Source: Seiridium cupressi
Lineage: Eukaryota > Ascomycota > Sordariomycetes > Amphisphaeriales > Sporocadaceae
Assembly (NCBI GenBank): GCA_036674765.1
Contig: JARVKI010000030.1
Coordinates: 186,001-250,000, forward strand
Direction: 5' to 3'
DNA: 64,000 nucleotides
The stretch's first letter is position 1. Every line of letters begins with the position of its first letter. Made by a program: the position numbers and the translations under genes. Below the pieces are notes generated by a model. The model saw nothing but the letters and a program-made list of their open reading frames with translations. It searched no databases and was not told the origin of the DNA. Below are positions 23,591 to 35,170 of this stretch, in pieces.

Positions 23591-24076
23591 TTATAGAGAA
23601 ATGAACATGCCACACATAATAAGAACGATCGAGACGACGACAAGAGGAGTCGTGGGTCCAGTAACGCCGACACCAGGGGCCTCCAGAATAGTCAAGTCCG
23701 CCACAATGCCCTTGGTGAGGTTGTTGGCCGCCTCGGTCAATGCAATGGCGCTGAGGTTACCGCACTGCGCGTTCAAGTTCTTGTCCAACATCATGCCCAT
23801 CAGCTTCGGGGACTCGGTATCCAAGATACTAGAGGCCGCATCGGTGCCCATCGGTGCAGAGCGCAGGAAGGCTGCACGATATGTCGAGTTCAGGCCGATG
23901 ACGGAGAGGTTGGCGACCTTGGAGTAGTTCTCGCAGATAGGGTTGATGAGTGCGTTGGCGTTGGGGCTCTGTCGGGGAGCGAGAACCTGGACGAAGTCTG
24001 CGGCGGCGGCAACTTGGAGGGCCGCGAGTAGCAAGAGGATGCACCTCCACGGTGTAAAACTGACAGCGCTGGCCAT
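23591..24076 (-). CDS. Small secreted, probably GPI-anchored protein
   Basis: This is a single exon of 161 aa. Residues 1-26 form a clear signal peptide (LLLLAALQVAAAA core). The mature part has two cysteines (NPICENYSK and NAQCGNLSA) and several N-glycosylation sequons (NYS, NLS, NST, NLT). The C-terminus ends in a hydrophobic tail (LVVVSIVLIMCGMFISL) after a small-residue region (GVGVTGPTT), as expected for GPI attachment at the cell surface. I do not recognise a named family. Similar small cell-wall or plasma-membrane proteins are common in ascomycetes. Confidence 0.8.
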   Translation of the reverse strand: MASAVSFTPWRCILLLLAALQVAAAADFVQVLAPRQSPNANALINPICENYSKVANLSVIGLNSTYRAAFLRSAPMGTDAASSILDTESPKLMGMMLDKNLNAQCGNLSAIALTEAANNLTKGIVADLTILEAPGVGVTGPTTPLVVVSIVLIMCGMFISL

Positions 24077-25485
24077 TTTCGGTGCTTGATACTGACGAAT
24101 GGAGGGGGAGGTAAATGTATTAAAATTTAATACGCGTTGTGGCCTGCCACTGGGAAATACACACTCAAAAGCGAACGTCGAGGGCGAGAAAGGACGAGAT
24201 CAACTCATGGGAAAGGAAGACGGAAAGAGGCAGGGAAACCCAATCAGACTTACGGGCGCACGAGAGGGCAGGGCACTGCCTTTTGAGGCACGGAGAAAGG
24301 TCAGCTCGATCTCATGTTTGAAGTGTCGTCTCAGCTCATGGCCGAAAGCGTGCCAGCCATCATGCTTCAGGACCTCTGATCTTAGGTCGCAGATCAGATG
24401 GTGAGGGATGATACGCGGGCGCTTATTGGGCCGCAACCCCTGTGATTGGCCCCGGCCCCACCAACTTGAGGCTGACAGCGAACGGGTCCAACTCCTGCCT
24501 GTCTGAAGATGTTCCCTGCCCATGTGCACCCAAGAAAAGGCTTCCCATTTCTTCATGCCGACTCTCCCTCGAATCAATCGCCGCGGGCCCCTGGATCAAG
24601 CGCTACCGAGCCGCATCGCCAAGAAAAAGTTTATTTTGCTGAAGATTGTTCCAACACGATTCGTTCACATGTTAGATGACGATGGAACCGCTACGCAATT
24701 TCGTCTTCCCAATTGGCCTCGTCCATTGGGTTCACCTAATGCACCGCCCCGTATAGTCTATGTAGACTAGCTAGCTGTCACGGCGCGTATTGAGTTGAAC
24801 GACAACTCGTGACCTCACATTGTCATTCTTGTGGACACCGCCCCAAATACCCTATCCCCCAAGAGGACGATTTCCTGGAAGAAGTGCTCAACGAGATGAG
24901 ATTGGTCTTTCGCAAGTCGTTCCATCGTACCACATGTGTTCAAATCTCGCTACTTCGGGGCCAGGACAACGCTGCGGATGGATTTCTGCGGGGGCTGCTT
25001 TTGCGGGTTTGCCGCCCGGAAATACGTGGCTTGACGGACCTGCGGCATCAGCCGAAATGATCCAATATCTCACAGTAGCAGTCCAAGAACCGCGCAATTG
25101 TTGAAACGATGCCTGTCAAGCTTTGATGTTCAAATCCATCAGTACGGGGCCATGCGCGATTGACCTGCTGAATTGCGTGATGCCCGCTAAGGCTGCGAGA
25201 TAATCTATCATGCCAAGCCCCACCCAACAAATGGTAGAATAACAGGGCACAAAAAAGATATTCCGCCAATTGAGCGGCGACTAGATTGCGCATAGTGGGT
25301 GCTCATCACCGTATACTCGGTAAGCATCCGGATCGCCATCGTGGGTCATCATCACGATGGCGATGTTGCTGGGATTATGTAGGGCCATTTAAGGAAACGA
25401 AAGACACGCCGCAAAGAACTCTGATCTTGGCAGTGACACGAGCTCGTTCTCAGTCGTAAGTCAACGCCTGCGATCAAATCTCACC
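24077..25485. other. 1.4 kb intergenic
   Basis: Divergent promoters of the GPI-type gene and the PL4 lyase gene share this interval. No coding frame is supported. A direct CATCGTGG/CATCATCACGATGG region near 25336-25362 is a small imperfect palindrome of unknown meaning. Confidence 0.4.
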
Positions 25486-27314
25486 ATGCGTGTGGCTAGC
25501 CTTTTGACCTGTCTGTCCAGCGTCTCGGTCGCTTTTGCGACGCCTTTCTTGGATCAGATTGACAACTCGACCTGGGTTTTCGGCAATGACCTCTTCAATG
25601 TGACGCAGGGATCAGTGTACGCCACCAAGGTCTACTACAAGGGTTATGAGCTCGTCGGAAGTGCTGTTGGGCATTATATGGGCTATGGTAAGCAAGACAA
25701 CGAATCGCTGGAATATGGACTAATGTCGCACAGATGGAGAGAACAACTTCGTGTGGACATCAGCCTCCATTGCCGCTCAAGGGGGCGACTACATAGACAT
25801 CAGCTTCACCACAACGACCGGAGAACTGCATTGGGTCGTCTTCGATGGTCTCGCTGGGTCTTACCAATACTTCGTCAACACCGGTGTACCGGATCTGAGT
25901 ATCCTGAGGACTCTCTGGAGACTCGACCCGACCTTGTTTCTCAGTGCGAGAACGTACCTGAGAGACCAGGCACTGCCTGATTTCTCCCTGTACGCCAATG
26001 CAACCAAAGTCCAGGATGAAACCTGGGAATTAGCGGACGGAACATACATCACCAAATATGACTTTTCTGACTTCGTCCGAGACCGAGACTATTATGGAGT
26101 ATATGGTCCTGGAACTGTCGGCTCGTGGTACATCTTTCCCGGTGGAGATTACCACAATTCGAACCAGTTGAGCCAAACTCTGACGGTATGAGCTTCCAGG
26201 AGTGAGTGGGTCGCATTTTGCTGACAGCATGTAGGTCCATCGTGAGTCCTCGACTGGCGATTCCGTACAGCTCAATGTGTTCCAAGACACTTCTCATTTC
26301 CGTGTTGGTCAAACGACACCGCAACCTGTGGGCAAGATCTGGGGTCCCTGGTTGTGGTATCTGGTAAGCTACTAGATCTTTCTTCTCAGCGTCAACTGAC
26401 ATCCATGACAGAATGACGGCGACCTGGACGATGTGGAGAACCAGCGCCAAACCGAGCTTCAGAACTGGCCATACTCCTGGCTGGATGACGCTGCATACCA
26501 AAGTCGTGGGGAGCTGTCGGGAGTTCTCAAGTTATCCGATGGCCGTGCTGCTTCAGGGGCCGCTGTGTATCTCGGTGACACCGACACCACCGTTCGACCA
26601 CTGATTCAAGGAAGCAACTACTATTACACCACCTATACTAATGCCGATGGCAAGTTCTCGTTTTCAGACGTACGCTCTGGTGACTATGGATTGTATGCAT
26701 GGTCGAACGGTGGTGATATTGCCGATGTCTATACCAACTTCACTAGCAGTGGTGTCGCCATCTCCAACGGCGAGACTACAGACCTCGGAACTTTGAGCTG
26801 GGAGGTCCCTGGGCTGGAAAGCATCTTCCAGATTGGGGACTTTGACAAGAAGGCTCTCGGCTTCAAGAATGGCGGACCACCTTACCAGCATGGTGTGGCA
26901 GATGAAAGTCCTGCAAACCTGACGTACACCATTGGTACTTCCGACGTCTCGGAATGGTATTACGCCCAGTCACTCGTTGGGACCTGGACAGTTGAATTCA
27001 GCCTGACGGCAGCCGAGATTGCTAGCCACACTAGCGGTGCGCAGCTGAGCGTCTCGCTCGCCGGGTATTCGCAGAGCTCAACGCTCAACATCAGCGTCAA
27101 CGGAGACCTCCTCGCCTCCTTGAGCAAAGATAACCTGGCGTCTGACCCGGCTCTGTATCGGTCAGGCAAGACGAGCGGCGAATGGCGGTTCTTCCAGTAT
27201 GAGATCGATGCTAGCGTGCTCAGCGAGGGAGTGAATACTGTCGATTTCACTATCACCCGGTACACGCAGTGGAGAGGGTTCTTATGGGATAGTGTTATCC
27301 TTGAATGGCTGTAG
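25486..27314 (+). CDS. Rhamnogalacturonan lyase (polysaccharide lyase family 4)
   Basis: Four exons (25486-25687, 25734-26185, 26235-26363, 26412-27314), all in phase, give 561 aa. Residues 1-19 are a signal peptide (LLTCLSSVSVAFA). The N-terminal catalytic-type domain carries ELVGSAVGHYMGY, GDYIDISFTT, and the strongly conserved-looking FPGGDYHNSNQLSQ and GKIWGPWLWYLNDG blocks. A middle FnIII-like domain (GELSGVLKLSDGRAASGA, then DGKFSFSDVRSGDYGLYAW) and a C-terminal jelly-roll CBM-like domain (FQIGDFDKKALGFKNG to WRGFLWDSVILEWL) complete the PL4 layout. The enzyme cleaves the rhamnose-galacturonate backbone of rhamnogalacturonan I in plant pectin by beta-elimination, outside the cell. It suggests a plant-associated or saprotrophic lifestyle. 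Confidence 0.9.
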
Positions 27315-28446
27315 TGGAAAAACCATTGCGAACAATTAAAACGAGCGATAGCTAGCTTATCCCTGATAACCCGACTAAAAAAGAGCTTTGTTCATGTCAC
27401 GACTACCCAGTATGTCCCAATAATTGTGTTTGATGGAATCAAACTACCAATTTGGCGGTGAATTGGCTAACCAGAATGCTGACTGTAGCAGATGCACTGA
27501 ACCTACCATGGATTAGTCTTACTATACGATATGACGCATAGTTACACTCGCGCTGGGGCATATTGTGGAACTCGTATGTCGCAACAGTAGTATCTGTGTT
27601 TATTACCAGGAAGATTTGTACCTTTGAAATGGAGATCGGTGGTTGAGATCAATGCTTGTTGAATGCAGTTGTCAGAGAATCAGAGGAGTGTAAACACAGA
27701 AAGCAGAATCGCACCGTCATCGGTACCCGCGGACAAAGAGAGATGGGCGCGGATGATGTCTTTGGGACTTTTCGCACAAGGTCGAATGACTAGCATCATC
27801 TCCTTTTGTCATGTTATCCACAATGCTGTTCCTAATTTGGAACAAGCACGGGCTATCCATGGTATAGGAGCTTCGCACGTCTTTCAACCTTCGCTGCATG
27901 TACTCATGCAGGTATTGCATCCTGCATAGATCAGACACATCTAGGTTAGCCCATTATCACGCATCAAGCTGCAAGTTGCTCCCACATGTTGGAGAATAAT
28001 TCTCGCGTATCAGACCACCATCATTTCTATTGACTCGCAATTACTTCTAAGAGCTTGCCCCGTTGTAGGCAGTCTAGGCGGACTTGAGAGTCCGTACTCG
28101 GCCTCAAATCCCGAGTGGGGATCCCGCCAGACTCTTATCAATTTGAGGGGTGGTGAGCTATCGGCATGAGGGGCAACTCCCGAGCAGAACCAATGACACA
28201 CGTCACTTTCACACCTATGACAGCTTATCGAGCTACCGGCTACATCAGGTATTTTGATTGGCTAATGGGATAGCATTTCCGTTTCGAGATGTGCCATGCC
28301 CCATCGCTCGAGAGCTGGTATATGAGTTCAGCTTCACTTCTCCCCTTTTATGTAAATAGGGGGCATGCTCTCGAAGTGTTGAAGTCGAATAACTGTGTAG
28401 GCCTGTCACACCTGTTGTATTTCACACTTCGAACAACTACATCACG
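27315..28446. other. 1.1 kb intergenic
   Basis: No supported gene. The last 60 bases form the leader of the amine oxidase gene. Confidence 0.45.
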
Positions 28447-30687
28447 ATGGGATCTACTTTCACTGAGCCACAGCTGCACCCCTTCGACCCGCTGACGGCC
28501 AGCGAGATCGAGGGCGTGATTAGCATTGTGAAAAAGGCACATGGCGAGGTCTTCTTCAATGTTGTTGCCCTCCAGGAGCCGCGCAAGGCGGAGATGACGG
28601 CATGGCTACAAGATCCGACCAATACTCCAAAGCCACATCGTATCGCCGACGTCGTGGTCATCGCACCCGGTGGCAACGTCTACGACGGCTTGGTTGATAT
28701 CGAGGAGAGAAAGATCATTTCCTGGGATACACTTGATGGCCTTCAACCAATTGTAAGTAATGCTTCTTCAGAACCCGGAAGACCAAAACTAACTCATGGA
28801 TAAGATCACTATGGAGGAGCTCATCGCCGTAGAGCACGTATGCCGAAAGGACCCCAAGGTTATTGAGCAGTGCAAGATCAGTGGCATTCCCGAGGAGGAT
28901 ATGCACAAGGTCTACTGCGATCCCTGGACCATCGGATATGACGAGCGACACGGAAGCAAGGTCCGCTTGCAGCAGGCTCTCATGTACTATCGGCCGAATG
29001 TGGACGACTGCCAATACCAGTATCCGCTGGATTTCTGCCCAATCTATGACGCTGATAAGCAGGCCATCGTGGACATTGATATCCCCAAAGTGAGGAGACC
29101 GCTCAGCAAGACTGCGGCGATCAACTACCACCCGGCTGGTGTTGAGAAGGCTGGGGGTTACAGGCAGGATCTGAAGCCGATCAACATTACACAGCCTGAG
29201 GGTGTGTCGTTTACCATGAACGGGCGTGAGATTGAGTGGCAAAACTGGAAATTCCACATCGGTTTCAACTACCGAGAAGGTATCGTCTTGAACAACATCA
29301 CATATAACGACAAGGGCACTGTCCGACCAATCTTCTACCGACTCTCGCTTGTTGAGATGGTTGTTCCTTAGTAGGTTGACACCTTTTTGCGCCGTAGGAA
29401 TTACCTACTAACACAGGAACAGCGGAAACCCGGAGCACCCTCATCAGCGCAAGCATGCCTTCGATTTGGGCGAATACGGTGCTGGCTATATGACCAACAG
29501 CTTGTCTCTGGGCTGTGACTGCAAGGGCTCCATTCACTACCTCGATGCCGAATTCCCCTCGCGTGCCGGCGGCATCCGCACAATCAAGAACGCCATCTGC
29601 ATTCATGAGGAAGATGCTGGTATTCTCTTCAAGCACACAGACTTCCGCGACGAGTCTACTATCGTGACCCGGGCAAGAAAACTCATTGTTCAGCAAGTGT
29701 TTACTGCCGCAAACTACGAATACGCAGTTCAGTGGATCTTCCACCAGGACGGTACCATCCAGCCTGAGATCAAGCTCACCGGCATCCTCAATACATACAG
29801 CATGAACCCAGACGAAGATACTCACGGTTGGGGCACGCAAGTTTACCCTGGAGTCAATGCTCATAACCACCAGCATCTCTTTTGTCTGCGCGTAGACGCC
29901 AACGTGGATGGGCCTAACAACACTGTATTCCTGTCCGACGCTGTACCCTCCGATGCACCGGTCGGAAGCCCAGAGAACTACTACGGCAATGCATTCACTG
30001 CTAAGCGCACCAAGCTTGCGACGAGTGGTGAGGCATCCACAGACTACAATGGCAAGACGGTACGGACCTGGGAGATTTGCAACACCAACAAGCTGCACCC
30101 CTACAGCGGCAAGGCGGCATCGTATAAGCTGATCAGCCGCGAGGTACCGCCGCTGCTGCCAAAGGAGGGTTCTCTTGTATGGAAGCGAGCCGGTTTCGCG
30201 AGACATGCTGTTTCCGTGACGAAGTGTAAGTTGTCGAACTCCGTGAGACCTTGATTCGCATCTAACCCCCTCCGTAGACAAGGATGATCAACTCTGGCCG
30301 GCCGGTCGCCATGTGCCTCAAACCTCCGGAGAGCCCTCACTGGGTCTTCCCGAGTGGATCGGCGACGGGACCGAATCCATTGACAACACCGACGTTGTTC
30401 TTTGGCACACATTCGGTGTCGTGCACATCCCGGCACCAGAAGACTTCCCCGTCATGCCGGTTGAGCCCATCACATTGCTGCTCAAGCCCAGGAACTTCTT
30501 CGGCAACAACCCCGTCATGGACGTCCCTCCCAGCTATGCTAGCATGCCGAGCCAAGTGGCTACCGGCAATGCGGGAGTGTACGATGCGGCCGATAAGCTC
30601 AGCAAGTTGGCTTTTACAAATGGCGCGAATGGCACGAATGGCACAGACGGAAGCTGCTGTGCTAGTAATGGGGCCAATGGGCACTGA
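28447..30687 (+). CDS. Copper-containing primary amine oxidase (TPQ cofactor)
   Basis: Four exons (28447-28752, 28805-29370, 29423-30225, 30278-30687) give 694 aa. The third exon uses an acceptor at 29422, because the nearer CAG at 29416 would create a stop. The N2/N3 domains precede the catalytic domain. The TPQ motif reads ANYEYAVQW, with the precursor tyrosine at 29715-29717. The catalytic-base region is HAFDLGEYGAGYMTNSL. Two copper-binding histidines lie in NAHNHQHLF, and the third is expected in WHTFGVVHIP. Length and domain order match fungal peroxisomal or cytosolic amine oxidases, which oxidise primary amines to aldehyde, ammonia and peroxide. The last 20 residues are an Asn-Gly-rich tail (NGANGTNGTDG, then CCASNGANGH), so a canonical C-terminal SKL signal is absent. 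It lies 7.6 kb from the PKS and may or may not belong to that pathway. Confidence 0.94.
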
Positions 30688-31831
30688 GGCGCCGCGATCT
30701 GATGAATAGGGAGCCTCGCTGACAGGTATTGCGATCGTTCCGTGAAACGAGGAAACTGCATGGGTATGAATTTATTTTAGCGTATTATATTAGCATGTAT
30801 CAAGAATGAGAATTTTTAACTTTCAACACCTGGGCCGCTCCAAGCATGATAGCTGCCTCTCTCATTACCCCTTCCAAACCGAAACATTTTTCTCACGTTC
30901 ATACTCCACAAGGCTGCATTCTACTTCCCTTCTCACATACGCTAGTACACGAATTAGCCTTTGCGTGGAATGCTCGGTGACCTAAATCTGAGAACCAAGT
31001 TTGTTGTCATATAAGATTCGGAAGTGCAATGAGTATTTCGTAAGCCCGACCCGGCAGTCATCTACTAGTCGGTGAGCCTTAACGACGGGCGACATAGTGC
31101 ATGAAGTAGGATACTATGATATGATGGTCATGTAGCACTGATAGTACATCCAATTTCAACATAAAACGTCTAAGCGCACTACCCTGGGAGAATGGCCAAG
31201 GTCTAGGAGAGCTGCACGTGTACGTACCTCCCGATGGTCCCGGTGCTCCCTCGTCCTGAGCCAGCGTTGAGCTCCGGATGGTTGATGCGGTGGGTATTAT
31301 CGCAGTCCAAACGTGGCATCTGACAGTCGCATTAGCCGGGTAGGGATAGGGAGAAAGAATGAATTGATTCATTCAATGCGAATACGTTCTGATCAAGACT
31401 GTATATCTCCTCTTCCATTGATAGTCGGATGCCGATTTGATAGTCTTTGGGTCGCTATCCAGGCGTATTCGTATTCGGCGAGTACTATATAACGATTGGG
31501 CTAGCGTAAATCGGGTCCGTCTTCCACCCTGCCGAGCCCAACAATACCCCATAGAAATTAACATTGCCAGGTCGTTGAGGCACCTCCAATATAAATTATA
31601 TGGATGTATGGATTGCCCGGACCTTAATGGTTCGATAATGCCACCGATCCCTGCTGACGGCGGCCCCGCGTCGACCTGTGCGAACCCTGTAGTTACGGGG
31701 CGCGCATCGCGGAGGCTTTTTAGAATACCGGTACAATCCGGCTCCACCTCACCTCACCCTGGATATAAGAGGCCTTGTACCCAGACATTGGCACCAGTCC
31801 TAATTGTCCGGCTTCTGTACCTTTAGCAAAC
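30688..31831. other. 1.1 kb intergenic
   Basis: No supported gene. The right end is the promoter and leader of the arylesterase-like gene. Confidence 0.45.
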
Positions 31832-33222
31832 ATGGCCGGTTTCATCCTGAAGATCACCGCTACCCTGGTGGTGCTGCTCAGCGCCGCGCTCTACCAGATC
31901 CAGTTCCCCCGCATGGTAAGCCTGGGGTTCGGACTCGGCCGGGCCCTCGAACCGTTAAGCGCATTCCCGTACACATGTCGCCGGATTAATCACGAGCGCC
32001 TGAAGGCGTGCGAGGATATGTGGCTGTCCGAGTCGACGCGGCAGTTGTTTCTGGCGTGCTCGGAGCCGTCGTCTCGGGCTGCATGGATGCCGAAGTAAGC
32101 ACTGCCAATGTCAAGGATACATGGGAAAATGCGACGGGCTAACATCGATTTCGCCGGTTGCAGCGTGGGCCATCTAAATGTCTCGGGAATGCACCTCGAC
32201 GACGCTATCGTGGTGCTTGATTTGGACGACCTGAACGCCGGCGCCGAAGTCAAGCCCCGCGTTCTGACGACACCCGGGTTCTCTGGCACGAACGGAGAGG
32301 GACTTCTGCACCTCGCCAGCTTGACAGGTGTCGATGGTGAGGATGGAAGTATACGACTGTGGGTCATCAACCTGAAACCATCACTGAACACGACGACGGG
32401 CGAGCTGCTCGACCAGCCCAAGGTCGGCGCAAATGTGACCGTCGAGCTCTTCACCACCAGCTCAAAGGCCGAGACGCTGGAGTATGTCAAGACGTTCGCG
32501 CACCCGCAGATAATCAGTCCGAACCGGATTGCTCCGGTTGGTGGAGATAGCGAGGCCTTCTACTTTACGAACGATCACGCTGCCAAGGTCGGCTTGGTAA
32601 GTTTTTCTACCCTCGGCACACTAGTAAGGGGCAATTCGAATTAACGCTTGCATTGCAGCAACATCACCTTTCCCCCCTCATCGGGACCGGCGACGTCTCA
32701 TTTTGTGAGGGCTCCAACTGCCGGCAGGTAGCGCGGGGCTTCAAGATGCCCAACGGTCTTGCCAAGGGTCTTGATGGTTTGATCTACGTGCCAAGCTCCA
32801 TGCTTGGCACCATCGATGTTTTCCAACCGCAGCCCAATGGCGATCTTGTCAAGGTAGATAGCATTGACACCGGCTATTCGCTGGACAATCTCTCGGTGGA
32901 CCAAGACGGCAACATCTTTGCAGCCGCTATTCCGGACGGGATCAAGTTCCTCGCGGCGAACTTAGACCCGTACAAGAAGAATGCCCCTGCCACCGCTTTG
33001 AAGGTCACCAAAAAGTCCGAGGGTGGATTTGAGGTTACCAAGGTCCTCGAAGATGGTTTGACCGAAGTCTTACCTGGAACTACTTCGGTGGTTCATGATG
33101 CCAAGACTGGCAGGGTGTTCTTCAGTGGTGAGTGCTCACGAAATCGAATTATTGGTCCGATGGAATGACTGACCGCTATAGGCGTTTTTTCACCGTACAT
33201 CGCGGTCTGCGACCCGAAATAA
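31832..33222 (+). CDS. Paraoxonase/arylesterase-like (SMP-30 family) beta-propeller with N-terminal anchor
   Basis: Four exons (31832-32094, 32164-32596, 32659-33127, 33182-33222), all phase-consistent, give 401 aa. An uncleaved hydrophobic N-terminus (ILKITATLVVLLSAALY) recalls the retained leader of paraoxonases. Family-like blocks follow: CEDMWLSESTRQLFLACS, VGHLNVSGMHLDDAIVVLDL, AFYFTNDH, MPNGLAKGLDGLIYVPS, and the propeller-closing SPYIAVCDPK at the end. The Asn/Asp residues in these blocks are where calcium ligands sit in the family. Members hydrolyse lactones and aryl esters. Next to a polyketide synthase a lactonase role is conceivable, but this is inference. Confidence 0.85.
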
Positions 33223-33640
33223 GCAGTATTTTGAAGTGCAGAGTCGATTATGTACTATGGGTGTAATGATAAGAACATGTCCAATTGCTGGATGGAAATC
33301 TATATGGCTAGCGCCAGAACGCCTATGCTAATTCCACTTTATAACTTTTCCGGTACCAATTTGTTTCGTGTGTACTCCGTATCCGTAGTACTCGACACCC
33401 GGGCAAGCCGGATAGACTTCGAGTAACCAGATCGTGACCTCATATGGTGTAAGGCTTATTCTGAGCGCTATGGGGTATCATCAAGTCAAGTGTCCAATTC
33501 AAGTTGTCGCGCGCGTTGAGACGGACGTCATTGTCCGTGCCGATGAGGACACAGACGACCCCTCCCGTGGCTTCTGGCACCATATAGTTATGCTGTTCTT
33601 CTGTCAGTAGGTCTGGATCGGGACGTGGGTGTGTATGATC
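33223..33640. other. 0.4 kb between convergent genes
   Basis: This is the 3' flank of the arylesterase-like gene and of the LaeA-like gene. A possible extra terminal exon of the latter (donor at 33644, acceptor near 33600) would only swap the last few residues. Confidence 0.4.
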
Positions 33641-35170
33641 TTACAGCGTCAGGAATCCATGGACTTCCGTATCCACAACTTCTTTCCTTAGTGCTGCTAG
33701 CAACTCCTGAACCTGGTCGTGGGTCCAACCAAGGGCGCCGGTGAAGACTGGCATGGTCGCACCTTCGAGGAAAGTCTGTACATTCTCGGCCATCATCTGG
33801 CCCTGCCTTTGTAAACGCTGGCCCGGCGGCCATGGGTTCAGGGGAACCGGGTGTCTCCTCTCCTGGACATTCAGGCAGCCCCTATCTTGCATGATAGCCT
33901 TCCATTGCAGAGCCCAATTAGGCGAGCTGCCAAACTTCCTCATGCCCCTCTTGAAGTTCTTGTTCCAGATGTTGAACATGTTGAGCGAGTGGTTTGGAGA
34001 CTGAAACTTGACGATCCATTCTGTAATCTCAATCCAACCACCAGGCATCAGATGCTCCCACATAGTTTCGAAGAGCTTATGCTTGCCGTTTGGAAGCTCA
34101 CCAACCATGCGCATGTGAATGAAGTCGAATGTGTGGTCAAACGACCAGGGTTGAGAAGCATCTATCGTCTCAAACCGGCAATTGGGCAAAAGGTACGGGG
34201 GCCTGACGGGTTCAACATCTATACCTAAAATGAGAGCTTCTGGATGCTTTCGAGCTAAACGAAGACTGTCAGTTGCATATCACAGTCATAAGTGGTGGTG
34301 CAATGCTTGCCCATTTGCTGCTCAAGTCAGTCAAGACTCCCGCAATTTGCAACACGGGAGAAAAAACTAACTAATGGCCATAGCCCTGGTCCTGTTCCAA
34401 TATCAAGCACCCTCCTGGGCCTTGCCGGACACAGGAATAGCTTTCCATCGAGCACTTCTAAAAACAGGTGGTGCTGAAGTACTGTTTTTGCCAATGAGTT
34501 ACTGTCGTCGCAGCGTCGTTGATTACCACTTACTGTTTCTATCCCTCTCTATCTACACGAGCAGGCATTAGCATCGACCTTGGCATTCTCGCAATGGCGT
34601 CACTGGGGCCAATTACCTGATCATTGGGTAGAAAGGCCTTGCCTCGAAACCCTGCCTTCTTGTTGAATGTTCTCCCCAGTTTTCTGGAGAGGTACCGTAC
34701 AAGCCGACTGGAGTTATGTTGCGTAGAGCTGCTATGTGGATCATGTTTCGTCAGACACGATAAAGATTCCACGCACAATGGAGCATCCCCATGGAACCTT
34801 ACCGCTTCAAGGTTTTGACAGTCTCTGGTCCCGAACCGTCGGACGAGTCCTCCGCTGGATAATACTCCACATTATCGAGATCAGCGGATGCTGCGCTTGA
34901 CAATGACAGCTGATCATCGTCGATCCCAGCCTATTCGCAAATATGTGTCGGTTAGCAAAGCGTTTCTGCGGCCCCATCTTTCCGCATCATCAGATCAGGC
35001 GACGAGGGCGACGGGCAAACAGAGCAGAACAGATACAGTACCGTGGATGAGTGTGCATGTGACTCCCCGATACCCTTGAATGTCTGATGGGTGGATGGTG
35101 TGCTCGGGGGTGTCGAAGTGGCGGTGAGGGAGTCGCTGCTGGCCTTGGTGGTGGAAGTTCTCCCCCTCAT
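33641..35170 (-). CDS. LaeA-like SAM-dependent methyltransferase, frame problem at the SAM-motif intron
   Basis: Exons read on the minus strand are 35170-35042, 34930-34803, 34707-34617, 34552-34534 (a 19-nt micro-exon), 34481-34372, and a last exon ending at 33641. The first five join in phase and spell the family order. There is an acidic N-terminus (DDDQLSLSSAASADLDN), then GRTFNKKAGFRGKAFLPNDQ, IERDRNILQHHLFLEVLDGKLFL, and SAM motif I as RVLDIGTGPGLWPL. The last exon continues the family pattern (LARKHPEALILGIDVEP, PNCRFETIDAS, FDFIHMRMV, WEHLMPGGWIEITEW). However, donor 34371 is phase 0, while the natural acceptor at 34266 needs phase 2, so the two halves do not connect in frame. LaeA-type proteins are putative methyltransferases linked to secondary-metabolism control; small relatives also act inside clusters. 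Confidence 0.7.
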
